Assembly: GCF_026212465.1 (NCBI RefSeq)
Contig: NC_080053.1
Span: forward strand, 9,470,815 to 9,534,814
Length of the DNA: 64,000 nucleotides
Reading direction: 5' to 3'
DNA from: Amaranthus tricolor
Taxonomy: Eukaryota > Streptophyta > Magnoliopsida > Caryophyllales > Amaranthaceae
A program made the position numbers and the translations under genes. This document shows, in pieces, positions 1-9,745 of the stretch. Within the stretch, counting starts at the first letter, position 1; every line of letters starts with the position of its first letter. Under the pieces are notes generated by a model. It saw only the letters and a program-made list of their open reading frames with translations. It ran no database searches and was not told the DNA's origin.

Positions 1-163
1 AAATATTTTGTCGCTTTTTTGTTGAAAGTTCACCTGGCTTTTAAAGCCGGCGGACTCTTTTGTGAATCGGACAATACCGGGAGGGTGAAAAACGGTATTT
101 GGGAAGGAGAAGGCTCGAAATTGGGGTCTCGGCTGCGAATTTACGAGCTTTGGAATGCTCTGG

Positions 164-178
164 TTTTTTTTTTTTTTT
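164..178 (+). repeat. Upstream T tract (representative, copy 1)
   Basis: A run of 15 T lies about 44-58 bases before the gene. In other units it is 15-20 T. It has no counterpart in the half upstream of the relic, so it probably expanded after the dimer formed. It could act as a nucleosome-poor stretch or stop read-through Pol III; neither is shown by the sequence. Confidence 0.8.
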
Positions 179-193
179 GGGCGGCATTGCGCA

Positions 194-221
194 TGTAAAC
201 AAATTGCTACGGTGAATGAAC
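194..221 (+). promoter_or_regulatory. Upstream Pol III element of 5S gene (representative, copy 1)
   Basis: Position -28 starts 'tgtaaacaaattg', an AT-rich block where plant 5S genes usually have a TATA-like box. A CG pair stands at -12/-11, near the place of the GC pair described for Arabidopsis, and C is at -1. The block is the same before nearly all copies. Five copies (35196, 35868, 43272, 44618, 45966) have A in place of G at -10. Confidence 0.6.
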
Positions 222-341
222 GGGTGCGATCATACCAGCACTAATGCACCGGATCCCATCAGAACTCCGCAGTTAAGCGTGCTTGGGCGAGAGTAGTACT
301 AGGATGGGTGACCTCCTGGGAAGTCCTCGTGTTGCACCCCT
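222..341 (+). rRNA. 5S rRNA: 5S rRNA, copy 1
   Basis: This is a full 120-nt plant 5S rRNA gene, transcribed by RNA polymerase III; the product joins the central protuberance of the large ribosomal subunit. Helix I is formed by the first six bases (GGGUGC) with bases 113-118 (GCACCC). The A box, intermediate element and C box, and the BamHI site at bases 30-35, are as in the angiosperm consensus. The start was set by the -1 C and helix I pairing, and the end by the T run; the true 3' end may be one or two bases off. The next gene starts 672 bp downstream. The spacer is type A with its relic at 564-664. Confidence 0.98.
271..318 (+). promoter_or_regulatory. Internal control region of 5S gene (representative, copy 1)
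   Basis: The A box (gene bases 50-64), intermediate element (67-72) and C box (80-97) match the consensus plant 5S gene. By family knowledge TFIIIA binds here and recruits TFIIIC, TFIIIB and Pol III. Only one copy in the window has a change inside it: T53C in the gene at 37887. Confidence 0.85.
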
Positions 342-363
342 TTTTCCCTCCTTTTTTTTTTTT
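341..363 (+). terminator. Pol III terminator (representative, copy 1)
   Basis: A run of five T begins at the last base of the gene, then after 'ccctcc' comes a second run of 12 T. Pol III stops at runs of four or more T on the coding strand, so the first run is probably the main terminator and the second a fail-safe. The first run becomes six T in copies with C119T. The second run is 11-13 T among copies. Confidence 0.85.
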
Positions 364-893
364 ATTTTTCTTATCTGTTTCCGCTGCACTTGAGCAAAAG
401 GCATTTCAGTGGTTATCGTAGTATACTCCATGGAAGTAATTTTATTTATAAAAATATAACTCGCAACCGGGTCCCGACCTCGAATTTACGGGCACTCGAA
501 AGATAGGACCCGTCGAGGCGGGTCGATGCGCATACGAACGAATTGTCCGAAAGAGGCGTGCGTCGGTGCGTTCGTGTAAGCGGAAATTGCACCGGGTCCC
601 GTCGGAAGTCCCCGCGGAAGCGCGCCCGGCATGGATGGCCTCTTGATTTCCAAGTGTTGCGCGGATTTCTTAAATATTTTGTCGCTTTTTTGTTGAAAGT
701 TCACCTGGCTTTTAAAGCCGGCGGACTCTTTTGTGAATCGGACAATACCGGGAGGGTGAAAAACGGTATTTGGGAAGGAGAAGGCTCGAAATTGGGGTCT
801 CGGCTGCGAATTTACGAGCTTTGGAATGCTCTGGTTTTTTTTTTTTTTTTGGGCGGCATTGCGCATGTAAACAAATTGCTACGGTGAATGAAC
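342..893 (+). other. Intergenic spacer (representative, between copies 1 and 2)
   Basis: The spacer holds, in order, the terminator T runs, an AT-rich stretch (about 431-460), a small inverted repeat at 507-524 (6-bp arms), the 5S relic at 564-664, a T6 run at 686-691 that may be the relic's old terminator, an inverted repeat at 744-770 (7-bp arms, 13-base loop), a T16 tract ending at 850 and the upstream element of the next gene. The segment 469-493 matches 795-819 at 20 of 25 bases and 527-545 matches 860-878 at 15 of 19, which shows that the two halves of the spacer are related. I see no protein gene in it. Confidence 0.8.
564..664 (+). pseudogene. Decayed 5S rRNA gene in spacer (representative relic)
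   Basis: This stretch aligns in order with the whole 5S gene: 'ggtgcg' near the start, then 'gcaccgg', 'tccc', 'gaa', 'aagcg', 'ggatgg', 'cctc' and 'gtgttgc' near the end. About 24 of 33 bases match over gene bases 25-57. About 12 bases around 67-78, including the intermediate element, and about 4 bases inside the C box are missing, so TFIIIA binding should be lost. The internal BamHI site is GGGTCC here. A T6 run lies 22 bases downstream. The same relic is present in all 95 spacers; its position is given with each gene. It is unlikely to be functional, though I cannot exclude transcription by read-through. Confidence 0.82.
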
Positions 894-1013
894 GGGTGCG
901 ATCATACCAGCACTAATGCACCGGATCCCATCAGAACTCCGCAGTTAAGCGTGCTTGGGCGAGAGTAGTACTAGGATGGGTGACCTCCTGGGAAGTCCTC
1001 GTGTTGCACCCCT
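894..1013 (+). rRNA. 5S rRNA: 5S rRNA, copy 2
   Basis: Consensus sequence. Next gene at 671 bp; spacer type A, relic at 1236-1336. Confidence 0.97.
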
Positions 1014-1564
1014 TTTTCCCTCCTTTTTTTTTTTTATTTTTCTTATCTGTTTCCGCTGCACTTGAGCAAAAGGCATTTCAGTGGTTATCGTAGTATACTC
1101 CATGGAAGTAATTTTATTTATAAAAATATAACTCGCAACCGGGTCCCGACCTCGAATTTACGGGCACTCGAAAGATAGGACCCGTCGAGGCGGGTCGATG
1201 CGCATACGAACGAATTGTCCGAAAGAGGCGTGCGTCGGTGCGTTCGTGTAAGCGGAAATTGCACCGGGTCCCGTCGGAAGTCCCCGCGGAAGCGCGCCCG
1301 GCATGGATGGCCTCTTGATTTCCAAGTGTTGCGCGGATTTCTTAAATATTTTGTCGCTTTTTTGTTGAAAGTTCACCTGGCTTTTAAAGCCGGCGGACTC
1401 TTTTGTGAATCGGACAATACCGGGAGGGTGAAAAACGGTATTTGGGAAGGAGAAGGCTCGAAATTGGGGTCTCGGCTGCGAATTTACGAGCTTTGGAATG
1501 CTCTGGTTTTTTTTTTTTTTTGGGCGGCATTGCGCATGTAAACAAATTGCTACGGTGAATGAAC

Positions 1565-1684
1565 GGGTGCGATCATACCAGCACTAATGCACCGGATCCC
1601 ATCAGAACTCCGCAGTTAAGCGTGCTTGGGCGAGAGTAGTACTAGGATGGGTGACCTCCTGGGAAGTCCTCGTGTTGCACCCCT
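1565..1684 (+). rRNA. 5S rRNA: 5S rRNA, copy 3
   Basis: Consensus sequence. Next gene at 672 bp; spacer type A, relic at 1907-2007. Confidence 0.97.
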
Positions 1685-2236
1685 TTTTCCCTCCTTTTTT
1701 TTTTTTATTTTTCTTATCTGTTTCCGCTGCACTTGAGCAAAAGGCATTTCAGTGGTTATCGTAGTATACTCCATGGAAGTAATTTTATTTATAAAAATAT
1801 AACTCGCAACCGGGTCCCGACCTCGAATTTACGGGCACTCGAAAGATAGGACCCGTCGAGGCGGGTCGATGCGCATACGAACGAATTGTCCGAAAGAGGC
1901 GTGCGTCGGTGCGTTCGTGTAAGCGGAAATTGCACCGGGTCCCGTCGGAAGTCCCCGCGGAAGCGCGCCCGGCATGGATGGCCTCTTGATTTCCAAGTGT
2001 TGCGCGGATTTCTTAAATATTTTGTCGCTTTTTTGTTGAAAGTTCACCTGGCTTTTAAAGCCGGCGGACTCTTTTGTGAATCGGACAATACCGGGAGGGT
2101 GAAAAACGGTATTTGGGAAGGAGAAGGCTCGAAATTGGGGTCTCGGCTGCGAATTTACGAGCTTTGGAATGCTCTGGTTTTTTTTTTTTTTTTGGGCGGC
2201 ATTGCGCATGTAAACAAATTGCTACGGTGAATGAAC

Positions 2237-2356
2237 GGGTGCGATCATACCAGCACTAATGCACCGGATCCCATCAGAACTCCGCAGTTAAGCGTGCTTG
2301 GGCGAGAGTAGTACTAGGATGGGTGACCTCCTGGGAAGTCCTCGTGTTGCACCCCT
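2237..2356 (+). rRNA. 5S rRNA: 5S rRNA, copy 4
   Basis: Consensus sequence. Next gene at 672 bp; spacer type A, relic at 2579-2679. Confidence 0.97.
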
Positions 2357-2908
2357 TTTTCCCTCCTTTTTTTTTTTTATTTTTCTTATCTGTTTCCGCT
2401 GCACTTGAGCAAAAGGCATTTCAGTGGTTATCGTAGTATACTCCATGGAAGTAATTTTATTTATAAAAATATAACTCGCAACCGGGTCCCGACCTCGAAT
2501 TTACGGGCACTCGAAAGATAGGACCCGTCGAGGCGGGTCGATGCGCATACGAACGAATTGTCCGAAAGAGGCGTGCGTCGGTGCGTTCGTGTAAGCGGAA
2601 ATTGCACCGGGTCCCGTCGGAAGTCCCCGCGGAAGCGCGCCCGGCATGGATGGCCTCTTGATTTCCAAGTGTTGCGCGGATTTCTTAAATATTTTGTCGC
2701 TTTTTTGTTGAAAGTTCACCTGGCTTTTAAAGCCGGCGGACTCTTTTGTGAATCGGACAATACCGGGAGGGTGAAAAACGGTATTTGGGAAGGAGAAGGC
2801 TCGAAATTGGGGTCTCGGCTGCGAATTTACGAGCTTTGGAATGCTCTGGTTTTTTTTTTTTTTTTGGGCAGCATTGCGCATGTAAACAAATTGCTACGGT
2901 GAATGAAC

Positions 2909-3028
2909 GGGTGCGATCATACCAGCACTAATGCACCGGATCCCATCAGAACTCCGCAGTTAAGCGTGCTTGGGCGAGAGTAGTACTAGGATGGGTGACC
3001 TCCTGGGAAGTCCTCGTGTTGCACCCCT
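2909..3028 (+). rRNA. 5S rRNA: 5S rRNA, copy 5
   Basis: Consensus sequence, with G to A at -39 (2870). Next gene at 672 bp; spacer type A, relic at 3251-3351. Confidence 0.97.
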
Positions 3029-3580
3029 TTTTCCCTCCTTTTTTTTTTTTATTTTTCTTATCTGTTTCCGCTGCACTTGAGCAAAAGGCATTTCAGTGGT
3101 TATCGTAGTATACTCCATGGAAGTAATTTTATTTATAAAAATATAACTCGCAACCGGGTCCCGACCTCGAATTTACGGGCACTCGAAAGATAGGACCCGT
3201 CGAGGCGGGTCGATGCGCATACGAACGAATTGTCCGAAAGAGGCGTGCGTCGGTGCGTTCGTGTAAGCGGAAATTGCACCGGGTCCCGTCGGAAGTCCCC
3301 GCGGAAGCGCGCCCGGCATGGATGGCCTCTTGATTTCCAAGTGTTGCGCGGATTTCTTAAATATTTTGTCGCTTTTTTGTTGAAAGTTCACCTGGCTTTT
3401 AAAGCCGGCGGACTCTTTTGTGAATCGGACAATACCGGGAGGGTGAAAAACGGTATTTGGGAAGGAGAAGGCTCGAAATTGGGGTCTCGGCTGCGAATTT
3501 ACGAGCTTTGGAATGCTCTGGTTTTTTTTTTTTTTTTGGGCAGCATTGCGCATGTAAACAAATTGCTACGGTGAATGAAC

Positions 3581-3700
3581 GGGTGCGATCATACCAGCAC
3601 TAATGCACCGGATCCCATCAGAACTCCGCAGTTAAGCGTGCTTGGGCGAGAGTAGTACTAGGATGGGTGACCTCCTGGGAAGTCCTCGTGTTGCACCCCT
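3581..3700 (+). rRNA. 5S rRNA: 5S rRNA, copy 6
   Basis: Consensus sequence, with G to A at -39 (3542). Next gene at 672 bp; spacer type A, relic at 3923-4023. Confidence 0.97.
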
Positions 3701-4252
3701 TTTTCCCTCCTTTTTTTTTTTTATTTTTCTTATCTGTTTCCGCTGCACTTGAGCAAAAGGCATTTCAGTGGTTATCGTAGTATACTCCATGGAAGTAATT
3801 TTATTTATAAAAATATAACTCGCAACCGGGTCCCGACCTCGAATTTACGGGCACTCGAAAGATAGGACCCGTCGAGGCGGGTCGATGCGCATACGAACGA
3901 ATTGTCCGAAAGAGGCGTGCGTCGGTGCGTTCGTGTAAGCGGAAATTGCACCGGGTCCCGTCGGAAGTCCCCGCGGAAGCGCGCCCGGCATGGATGGCCT
4001 CTTGATTTCCAAGTGTTGCGCGGATTTCTTAAATATTTTGTCGCTTTTTTGTTGAAAGTTCACCTGGCTTTTAAAGCCGGCGGACTCTTTTGTGAATCGG
4101 ACAATACCGGGAGGGTGAAAAACGGTATTTGGGAAGGAGAAGGCTCGAAATTGGGGTCTCGGCTGCGAATTTACGAGCTTTGGAATGCTCTGGTTTTTTT
4201 TTTTTTTTTGGGCGGCATTGCGCATGTAAACAAATTGCTACGGTGAATGAAC

Positions 4253-4372
4253 GGGTGCGATCATACCAGCACTAATGCACCGGATCCCATCAGAACTCCG
4301 CAGTTAAGCGTGCTTGGGCGAGAGTAGTACTAGGATGGGTGACCTCCTGGGAAGTCCTCGTGTTGCACCCCT
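4253..4372 (+). rRNA. 5S rRNA: 5S rRNA, copy 7
   Basis: Consensus sequence. Next gene at 672 bp; spacer type A, relic at 4595-4695. Confidence 0.97.
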
Positions 4373-4924
4373 TTTTCCCTCCTTTTTTTTTTTTATTTTT
4401 CTTATCTGTTTCCGCTGCACTTGAGCAAAAGGCATTTCAGTGGTTATCGTAGTATACTCCATGGAAGTAATTTTATTTATAAAAATATAACTCGCAACCG
4501 GGTCCCGACCTCGAATTTACGGGCACTCGAAAGATAGGACCCGTCGAGGCGGGTCGATGCGCATACGAACGAATTGTCCGAAAGAGGCGTGCGTCGGTGC
4601 GTTCGTGTAAGCGGAAATTGCACCGGGTCCCGTCGGAAGTCCCCGCGGAAGCGCGCCCGGCATGGATGGCCTCTTGATTTCCAAGTGTTGCGCGGATTTC
4701 TTAAATATTTTGTCGCTTTTTTGTTGAAAGTTCACCTGGCTTTTAAAGCCGGCGGACTCTTTTGTGAATCGGACAATACCGGGAGGGTGAAAAACGGTAT
4801 TTGGGAAGGAGAAGGCTCGAAATTGGGGTCTCGGCTGCGAATTTACGAGCTTTGGAATGCTCTGGTTTTTTTTTTTTTTTTGGGCAGCATTGCGCATGTA
4901 AACAAATTGCTACGGTGAATGAAC

Positions 4925-5044
4925 GGGTGCGATCATACCAGCACTAATGCACCGGATCCCATCAGAACTCCGCAGTTAAGCGTGCTTGGGCGAGAGTAGT
5001 ACTAGGATGGGTGACCTCCTGGGAAGTCCTCGTGTTGCACCCCT
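4925..5044 (+). rRNA. 5S rRNA: 5S rRNA, copy 8
   Basis: Consensus sequence, with G to A at -39 (4886). Next gene at 672 bp; spacer type A with T to C at 5474, relic at 5267-5367. Confidence 0.97.
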
Positions 5045-5596
5045 TTTTCCCTCCTTTTTTTTTTTTATTTTTCTTATCTGTTTCCGCTGCACTTGAGCAA
5101 AAGGCATTTCAGTGGTTATCGTAGTATACTCCATGGAAGTAATTTTATTTATAAAAATATAACTCGCAACCGGGTCCCGACCTCGAATTTACGGGCACTC
5201 GAAAGATAGGACCCGTCGAGGCGGGTCGATGCGCATACGAACGAATTGTCCGAAAGAGGCGTGCGTCGGTGCGTTCGTGTAAGCGGAAATTGCACCGGGT
5301 CCCGTCGGAAGTCCCCGCGGAAGCGCGCCCGGCATGGATGGCCTCTTGATTTCCAAGTGTTGCGCGGATTTCTTAAATATTTTGTCGCTTTTTTGTTGAA
5401 AGTTCACCTGGCTTTTAAAGCCGGCGGACTCTTTTGTGAATCGGACAATACCGGGAGGGTGAAAAACGGTATTCGGGAAGGAGAAGGCTCGAAATTGGGG
5501 TCTCGGCTGCGAATTTACGAGCTTTGGAATGCTCTGGTTTTTTTTTTTTTTTTGGGCGGCATTGCGCATGTAAACAAATTGCTACGGTGAATGAAC

Positions 5597-5716
5597 GGGT
5601 GCGATCATACCAGCACTAATGCACCGGATCCCATCAGAACTCCGCAGTTAAGCGTGCTTGGGCGAGAGTAGTACTAGGATGGGTGACCTCCTGGGAAGTC
5701 CTCGTGTTGCACCCCT
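5597..5716 (+). rRNA. 5S rRNA: 5S rRNA, copy 9
   Basis: Consensus sequence. Next gene at 672 bp; spacer type A, relic at 5939-6039. Confidence 0.97.
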
Positions 5717-6268
5717 TTTTCCCTCCTTTTTTTTTTTTATTTTTCTTATCTGTTTCCGCTGCACTTGAGCAAAAGGCATTTCAGTGGTTATCGTAGTATA
5801 CTCCATGGAAGTAATTTTATTTATAAAAATATAACTCGCAACCGGGTCCCGACCTCGAATTTACGGGCACTCGAAAGATAGGACCCGTCGAGGCGGGTCG
5901 ATGCGCATACGAACGAATTGTCCGAAAGAGGCGTGCGTCGGTGCGTTCGTGTAAGCGGAAATTGCACCGGGTCCCGTCGGAAGTCCCCGCGGAAGCGCGC
6001 CCGGCATGGATGGCCTCTTGATTTCCAAGTGTTGCGCGGATTTCTTAAATATTTTGTCGCTTTTTTGTTGAAAGTTCACCTGGCTTTTAAAGCCGGCGGA
6101 CTCTTTTGTGAATCGGACAATACCGGGAGGGTGAAAAACGGTATTTGGGAAGGAGAAGGCTCGAAATTGGGGTCTCGGCTGCGAATTTACGAGCTTTGGA
6201 ATGCTCTGGTTTTTTTTTTTTTTTTGGGCGGCATTGCGCATGTAAACAAATTGCTACGGTGAATGAAC

Positions 6269-6388
6269 GGGTGCGATCATACCAGCACTAATGCACCGGA
6301 TCCCATCAGAACTCCGCAGTTAAGCGTGCTTGGGCGAGAGTAGTACTAGGATGGGTGACCTCCTGGGAAGTCCTCGTGTTGCACCCCT
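6269..6388 (+). rRNA. 5S rRNA: 5S rRNA, copy 10
   Basis: Consensus sequence. Next gene at 670 bp, the shortest unit; the spacer is an A/B mosaic ('gaaagttc' with 'ataggggtc'), and the relic at 6610-6706 has a rearranged start. Confidence 0.97.
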
Positions 6389-6609
6389 TTTTCCCTCCTT
6401 TTTTTTTTTATTTTTCTTATCTGTTTCCGCTGCACTTGAGCAAAAGGCATTTCAGTGGTTATCGTAGTATACTCCATGGAAGTAATTTTATTTATAAAAA
6501 TATAACTCGCAACCGGGTCCCGACCTCGAATTTACGGGCACTCGAAAGATAGGACCCGTCGAGGCGGGTCGATGCGCATACGAACGAATTGTCCGAAAGA
6601 GGCGTGCCC

Positions 6610-6706
6610 CGGTGCAGTTAAGCGGAAATTGCACCGGGTCCCGTCGGAAGTCCCCGCGGAAGCGCGCCCGGCATGGATGGCCTCTTGATTTCCAAGTGTT
6701 GCGCGG
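6610..6706 (+). pseudogene. 5S relic with a rearranged 5' part
   Basis: Near its start this relic reads 'ccccggtgcagttaagcgg' in place of the usual longer sequence, so it is 4 bases shorter. The piece 'gcagttaagcg' is identical to 5S gene bases 48-58, which suggests a short patch copied from a live gene, but chance mutation cannot be excluded. The rest is the standard relic. Confidence 0.75.
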
Positions 6707-6938
6707 ATTTCTTAAATATTTTGTCGCTTTTTTGTTGAAAGTTCACCTGGCTTTTAAAGCCGGCGGACTCTTTTGTGAATCGGACAATACCGGGAGGGTG
6801 AAAAACGGTATTTGGGAAGGAGAAGGCTCGAAATAGGGGTCTCGGCTGCGAATTTACGAGCTTTGGAATGCTCTGGTTTTTTTTTTTTTTTTTTTGGGCG
6901 GCATTGCGCATGTAAACAAATTGCTACGGTGAATGAAC

Positions 6939-7058
6939 GGGTGCGATCATACCAGCACTAATGCACCGGATCCCATCAGAACTCCGCAGTTAAGCGTGCT
7001 TGGGCGAGAGTAGTACTAGGATGGGTGACCTCCTGGGAAGTCCTCGTGTTGCACCCCT
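6939..7058 (+). rRNA. 5S rRNA: 5S rRNA, copy 11
   Basis: Consensus sequence. Next gene at 672 bp; spacer type B with 'gagcagaagg', relic at 7281-7381. Confidence 0.97.
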
Positions 7059-7610
7059 TTTTCCCTCCTTTTTTTTTTTAATTTTTCTTATCTGTTTCCG
7101 CTGCACTTGAGCAGAAGGCATTTCAGTGGTTATCGTAGTATACTCCATGGAAGTAATTTTATTTATAAAAATATAACTCGCAACCGGGTCCCGACCTCGA
7201 ATTTACGGGCACTCGAAAGATAGGACCCGTCGAGGCGGGTCGATGCGCATACGAACGAATTGTCCGAAAGAGGCGTGCGTCGGTGCGTTCGTGTAAGCGG
7301 AAATTGCACCGGGTCCCGTCGGAAGTCCCCGCGGAAGCGCGCCCGGCATGGATGGCCTCTTGATTTCCAAGTGTTGCGCGGATTTCTCAAATATTTTGTC
7401 GCTTTTTTGTTGCGAGTTCACCTGGCTTTTAAAGCCGGCGGACTCTTTTGTGAATCGGACAATACCGGGAGGGTGAAAAACGGTATTTGGGAAGGAGAAG
7501 GCTCGAAATAGGGGTCTCGGCTGCGAATTTACGAGCTTTGGAATGCTCTGGTTTTTTTTTTTTTTTTGGGCGGCATTGCGCATGTAAACAAATTGCTACG
7601 GTGAATGAAC

Positions 7611-7730
7611 GGGTGCGATCATACCAGCACTAATGCACCGGATCCCATCAGAACTCCGCAGTTAAGCGTGCTTGGGCGAGAGTAGTACTAGGATGGGTGA
7701 CCTCCTGGGAAGTCCTCGTGTTGCACCCCT
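7611..7730 (+). rRNA. 5S rRNA: 5S rRNA, copy 12
   Basis: Consensus sequence. Next gene at 671 bp; spacer type A, relic at 7952-8052. Confidence 0.97.
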
Positions 7731-8281
7731 TTTTCCCTCCTTTTTTTTTTTATTTTTCTTATCTGTTTCCGCTGCACTTGAGCAAAAGGCATTTCAGTGG
7801 TTATCGTAGTATACTCCATGGAAGTAATTTTATTTATAAAAATATAACTCGCAACCGGGTCCCGACCTCGAATTTACGGGCACTCGAAAGATAGGACCCG
7901 TCGAGGCGGGTCGATGCGCATACGAACGAATTGTCCGAAAGAGGCGTGCGTCGGTGCGTTCGTGTAAGCGGAAATTGCACCGGGTCCCGTCGGAAGTCCC
8001 CGCGGAAGCGCGCCCGGCATGGATGGCCTCTTGATTTCCAAGTGTTGCGCGGATTTCTTAAATATTTTGTCGCTTTTTTGTTGAAAGTTCACCTGGCTTT
8101 TAAAGCCGGCGGACTCTTTTGTGAATCGGACAATACCGGGAGGGTGAAAAACGGTATTTGGGAAGGAGAAGGCTCGAAATTGGGGTCTCGGCTGCGAATT
8201 TACGAGCTTTGGAATGCTCTGGTTTTTTTTTTTTTTTTGGGCGGCATTGCGCATGTAAACAAATTGCTACGGTGAATGAAC

Positions 8282-8401
8282 GGGTGCGATCATACCAGCA
8301 CTAATGCACCGGATCCCATCAGAACTCCGCAGTTAAGCGTGCTTGGGCGAGAGTAGTACTAGGATGGGTGACCTCCTGGGAAGTCCTCGTGTTGCACCCC
8401 T
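8282..8401 (+). rRNA. 5S rRNA: 5S rRNA, copy 13
   Basis: Consensus sequence. Next gene at 672 bp; spacer B-like but with 'gatttctt' and T to C at 8831, relic at 8624-8724. Confidence 0.97.
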
Positions 8402-8953
8402 TTTTCCCTCCTTTTTTTTTTTTATTTTTCTTATCTGTTTCCGCTGCACTTGAGCAAAAGGCATTTCAGTGGTTATCGTAGTATACTCCATGGAAGTAAT
8501 TTTATTTATAAAAATATAACTCGCAACCGGGTCCCGACCTCGAATTTACGGGCACTCGAAAGATAGGACCCGTCGAGGCGGGTCGATGCGCATACGAACG
8601 AATTGTCCGAAAGAGGCGTGCGTCGGTGCGTTCGTGTAAGCGGAAATTGCACCGGGTCCCGTCGGAAGTCCCCGCGGAAGCGCGCCCGGCATGGATGGCC
8701 TCTTGATTTCCAAGTGTTGCGCGGATTTCTTAAATATTTTGTCGCTTTTTTGTTGCGAGTTCACCTGGCTTTTAAAGCCGGCGGACTCTTTTGTGAATCG
8801 GACAATACCGGGAGGGTGAAAAACGGTATTCGGGAAGGAGAAGGCTCGAAATAGGGGTCTCGGCTGCGAATTTACGAGCTTTGGAATGCTCTGGTTTTTT
8901 TTTTTTTTTTGGGCGGCATTGCGCATGTAAACAAATTGCTACGGTGAATGAAC

Positions 8954-9073
8954 GGGTGCGATCATACCAGCACTAATGCACCGGATCCCATCAGAACTCC
9001 GCAGTTAAGCGTGCTTGGGCGAGAGTAGTACTAGGATGGGTGACCTCCTGGGAAGTCCTCGTGTTGCACCCCT
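8954..9073 (+). rRNA. 5S rRNA: 5S rRNA, copy 14
   Basis: Consensus sequence. Next gene at 672 bp; spacer type A, relic at 9296-9396. Confidence 0.97.
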
Positions 9074-9625
9074 TTTTCCCTCCTTTTTTTTTTTTATTTT
9101 TCTTATCTGTTTCCGCTGCACTTGAGCAAAAGGCATTTCAGTGGTTATCGTAGTATACTCCATGGAAGTAATTTTATTTATAAAAATATAACTCGCAACC
9201 GGGTCCCGACCTCGAATTTACGGGCACTCGAAAGATAGGACCCGTCGAGGCGGGTCGATGCGCATACGAACGAATTGTCCGAAAGAGGCGTGCGTCGGTG
9301 CGTTCGTGTAAGCGGAAATTGCACCGGGTCCCGTCGGAAGTCCCCGCGGAAGCGCGCCCGGCATGGATGGCCTCTTGATTTCCAAGTGTTGCGCGGATTT
9401 CTTAAATATTTTGTCGCTTTTTTGTTGAAAGTTCACCTGGCTTTTAAAGCCGGCGGACTCTTTTGTGAATCGGACAATACCGGGAGGGTGAAAAACGGTA
9501 TTTGGGAAGGAGAAGGCTCGAAATTGGGGTCTCGGCTGCGAATTTACGAGCTTTGGAATGCTCTGGTTTTTTTTTTTTTTTTGGGCGGCATTGCGCATGT
9601 AAACAAATTGCTACGGTGAATGAAC

Positions 9626-9745
9626 GGGTGCGATCATACCAGCACTAATGCACCGGATCCCATCAGAACTCCGCAGTTAAGCGTGCTTGGGCGAGAGTAG
9701 TACTAGGATGGGTGACCTCCTGGGAAGTCCTCGTGTTGCACCCCT
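9626..9745 (+). rRNA. 5S rRNA: 5S rRNA, copy 15
   Basis: Consensus sequence. Next gene at 675 bp; spacer type B with a 19-T upstream tract, relic at 9968-10068. Confidence 0.97.

Larger units (their letters stand above)
1..6268 (+). repeat. Zone of nearly pure type A spacers
   Basis: All spacers here have the A-type bases. Differences are few: G to A at -39 before the genes at 2909, 3581 and 4925, and a T to C change at 5474. The -39 change recurs at spacings of one and two units, which suggests recent local duplication. Confidence 0.85.

Noticed and set aside
164..178. T-tract length differences as biological signal
   Set aside because: Part of the variation follows the spacer types, but single-base differences in runs of 15-20 T may be sequencing or polishing error, so I draw nothing from them alone.
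564..664. Relic as the 5S-like part of a Cassandra-type terminal-repeat retrotransposon
   Set aside because: Its upstream flank resembles the live gene's own upstream flank, and I see no primer binding site, polypurine tract or paired terminal repeats.
486..866. Repeated - strand ORF of about 126-130 codons with a lysine run
   Set aside because: It lies opposite the + ORF on the same spacer DNA; the lysines come from the T tract. Both strands being open in step is a property of the repeat.
543..887. Repeated + strand ORF of about 108-125 codons starting MSERGVRR, in nearly every unit
   Set aside because: It covers the 5S relic and the second spacer, its end changes with the T-tract length (FFFF runs), and some units carry a stop in it. 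It is a by-product of a tandem repeat, not a gene family.
6355..6552. Repeated + strand ORF of 65-87 codons rich in phenylalanine
   Set aside because: It starts inside the 5S gene and reads through the terminator T run; it opens and closes with one-base changes in T-tract length.
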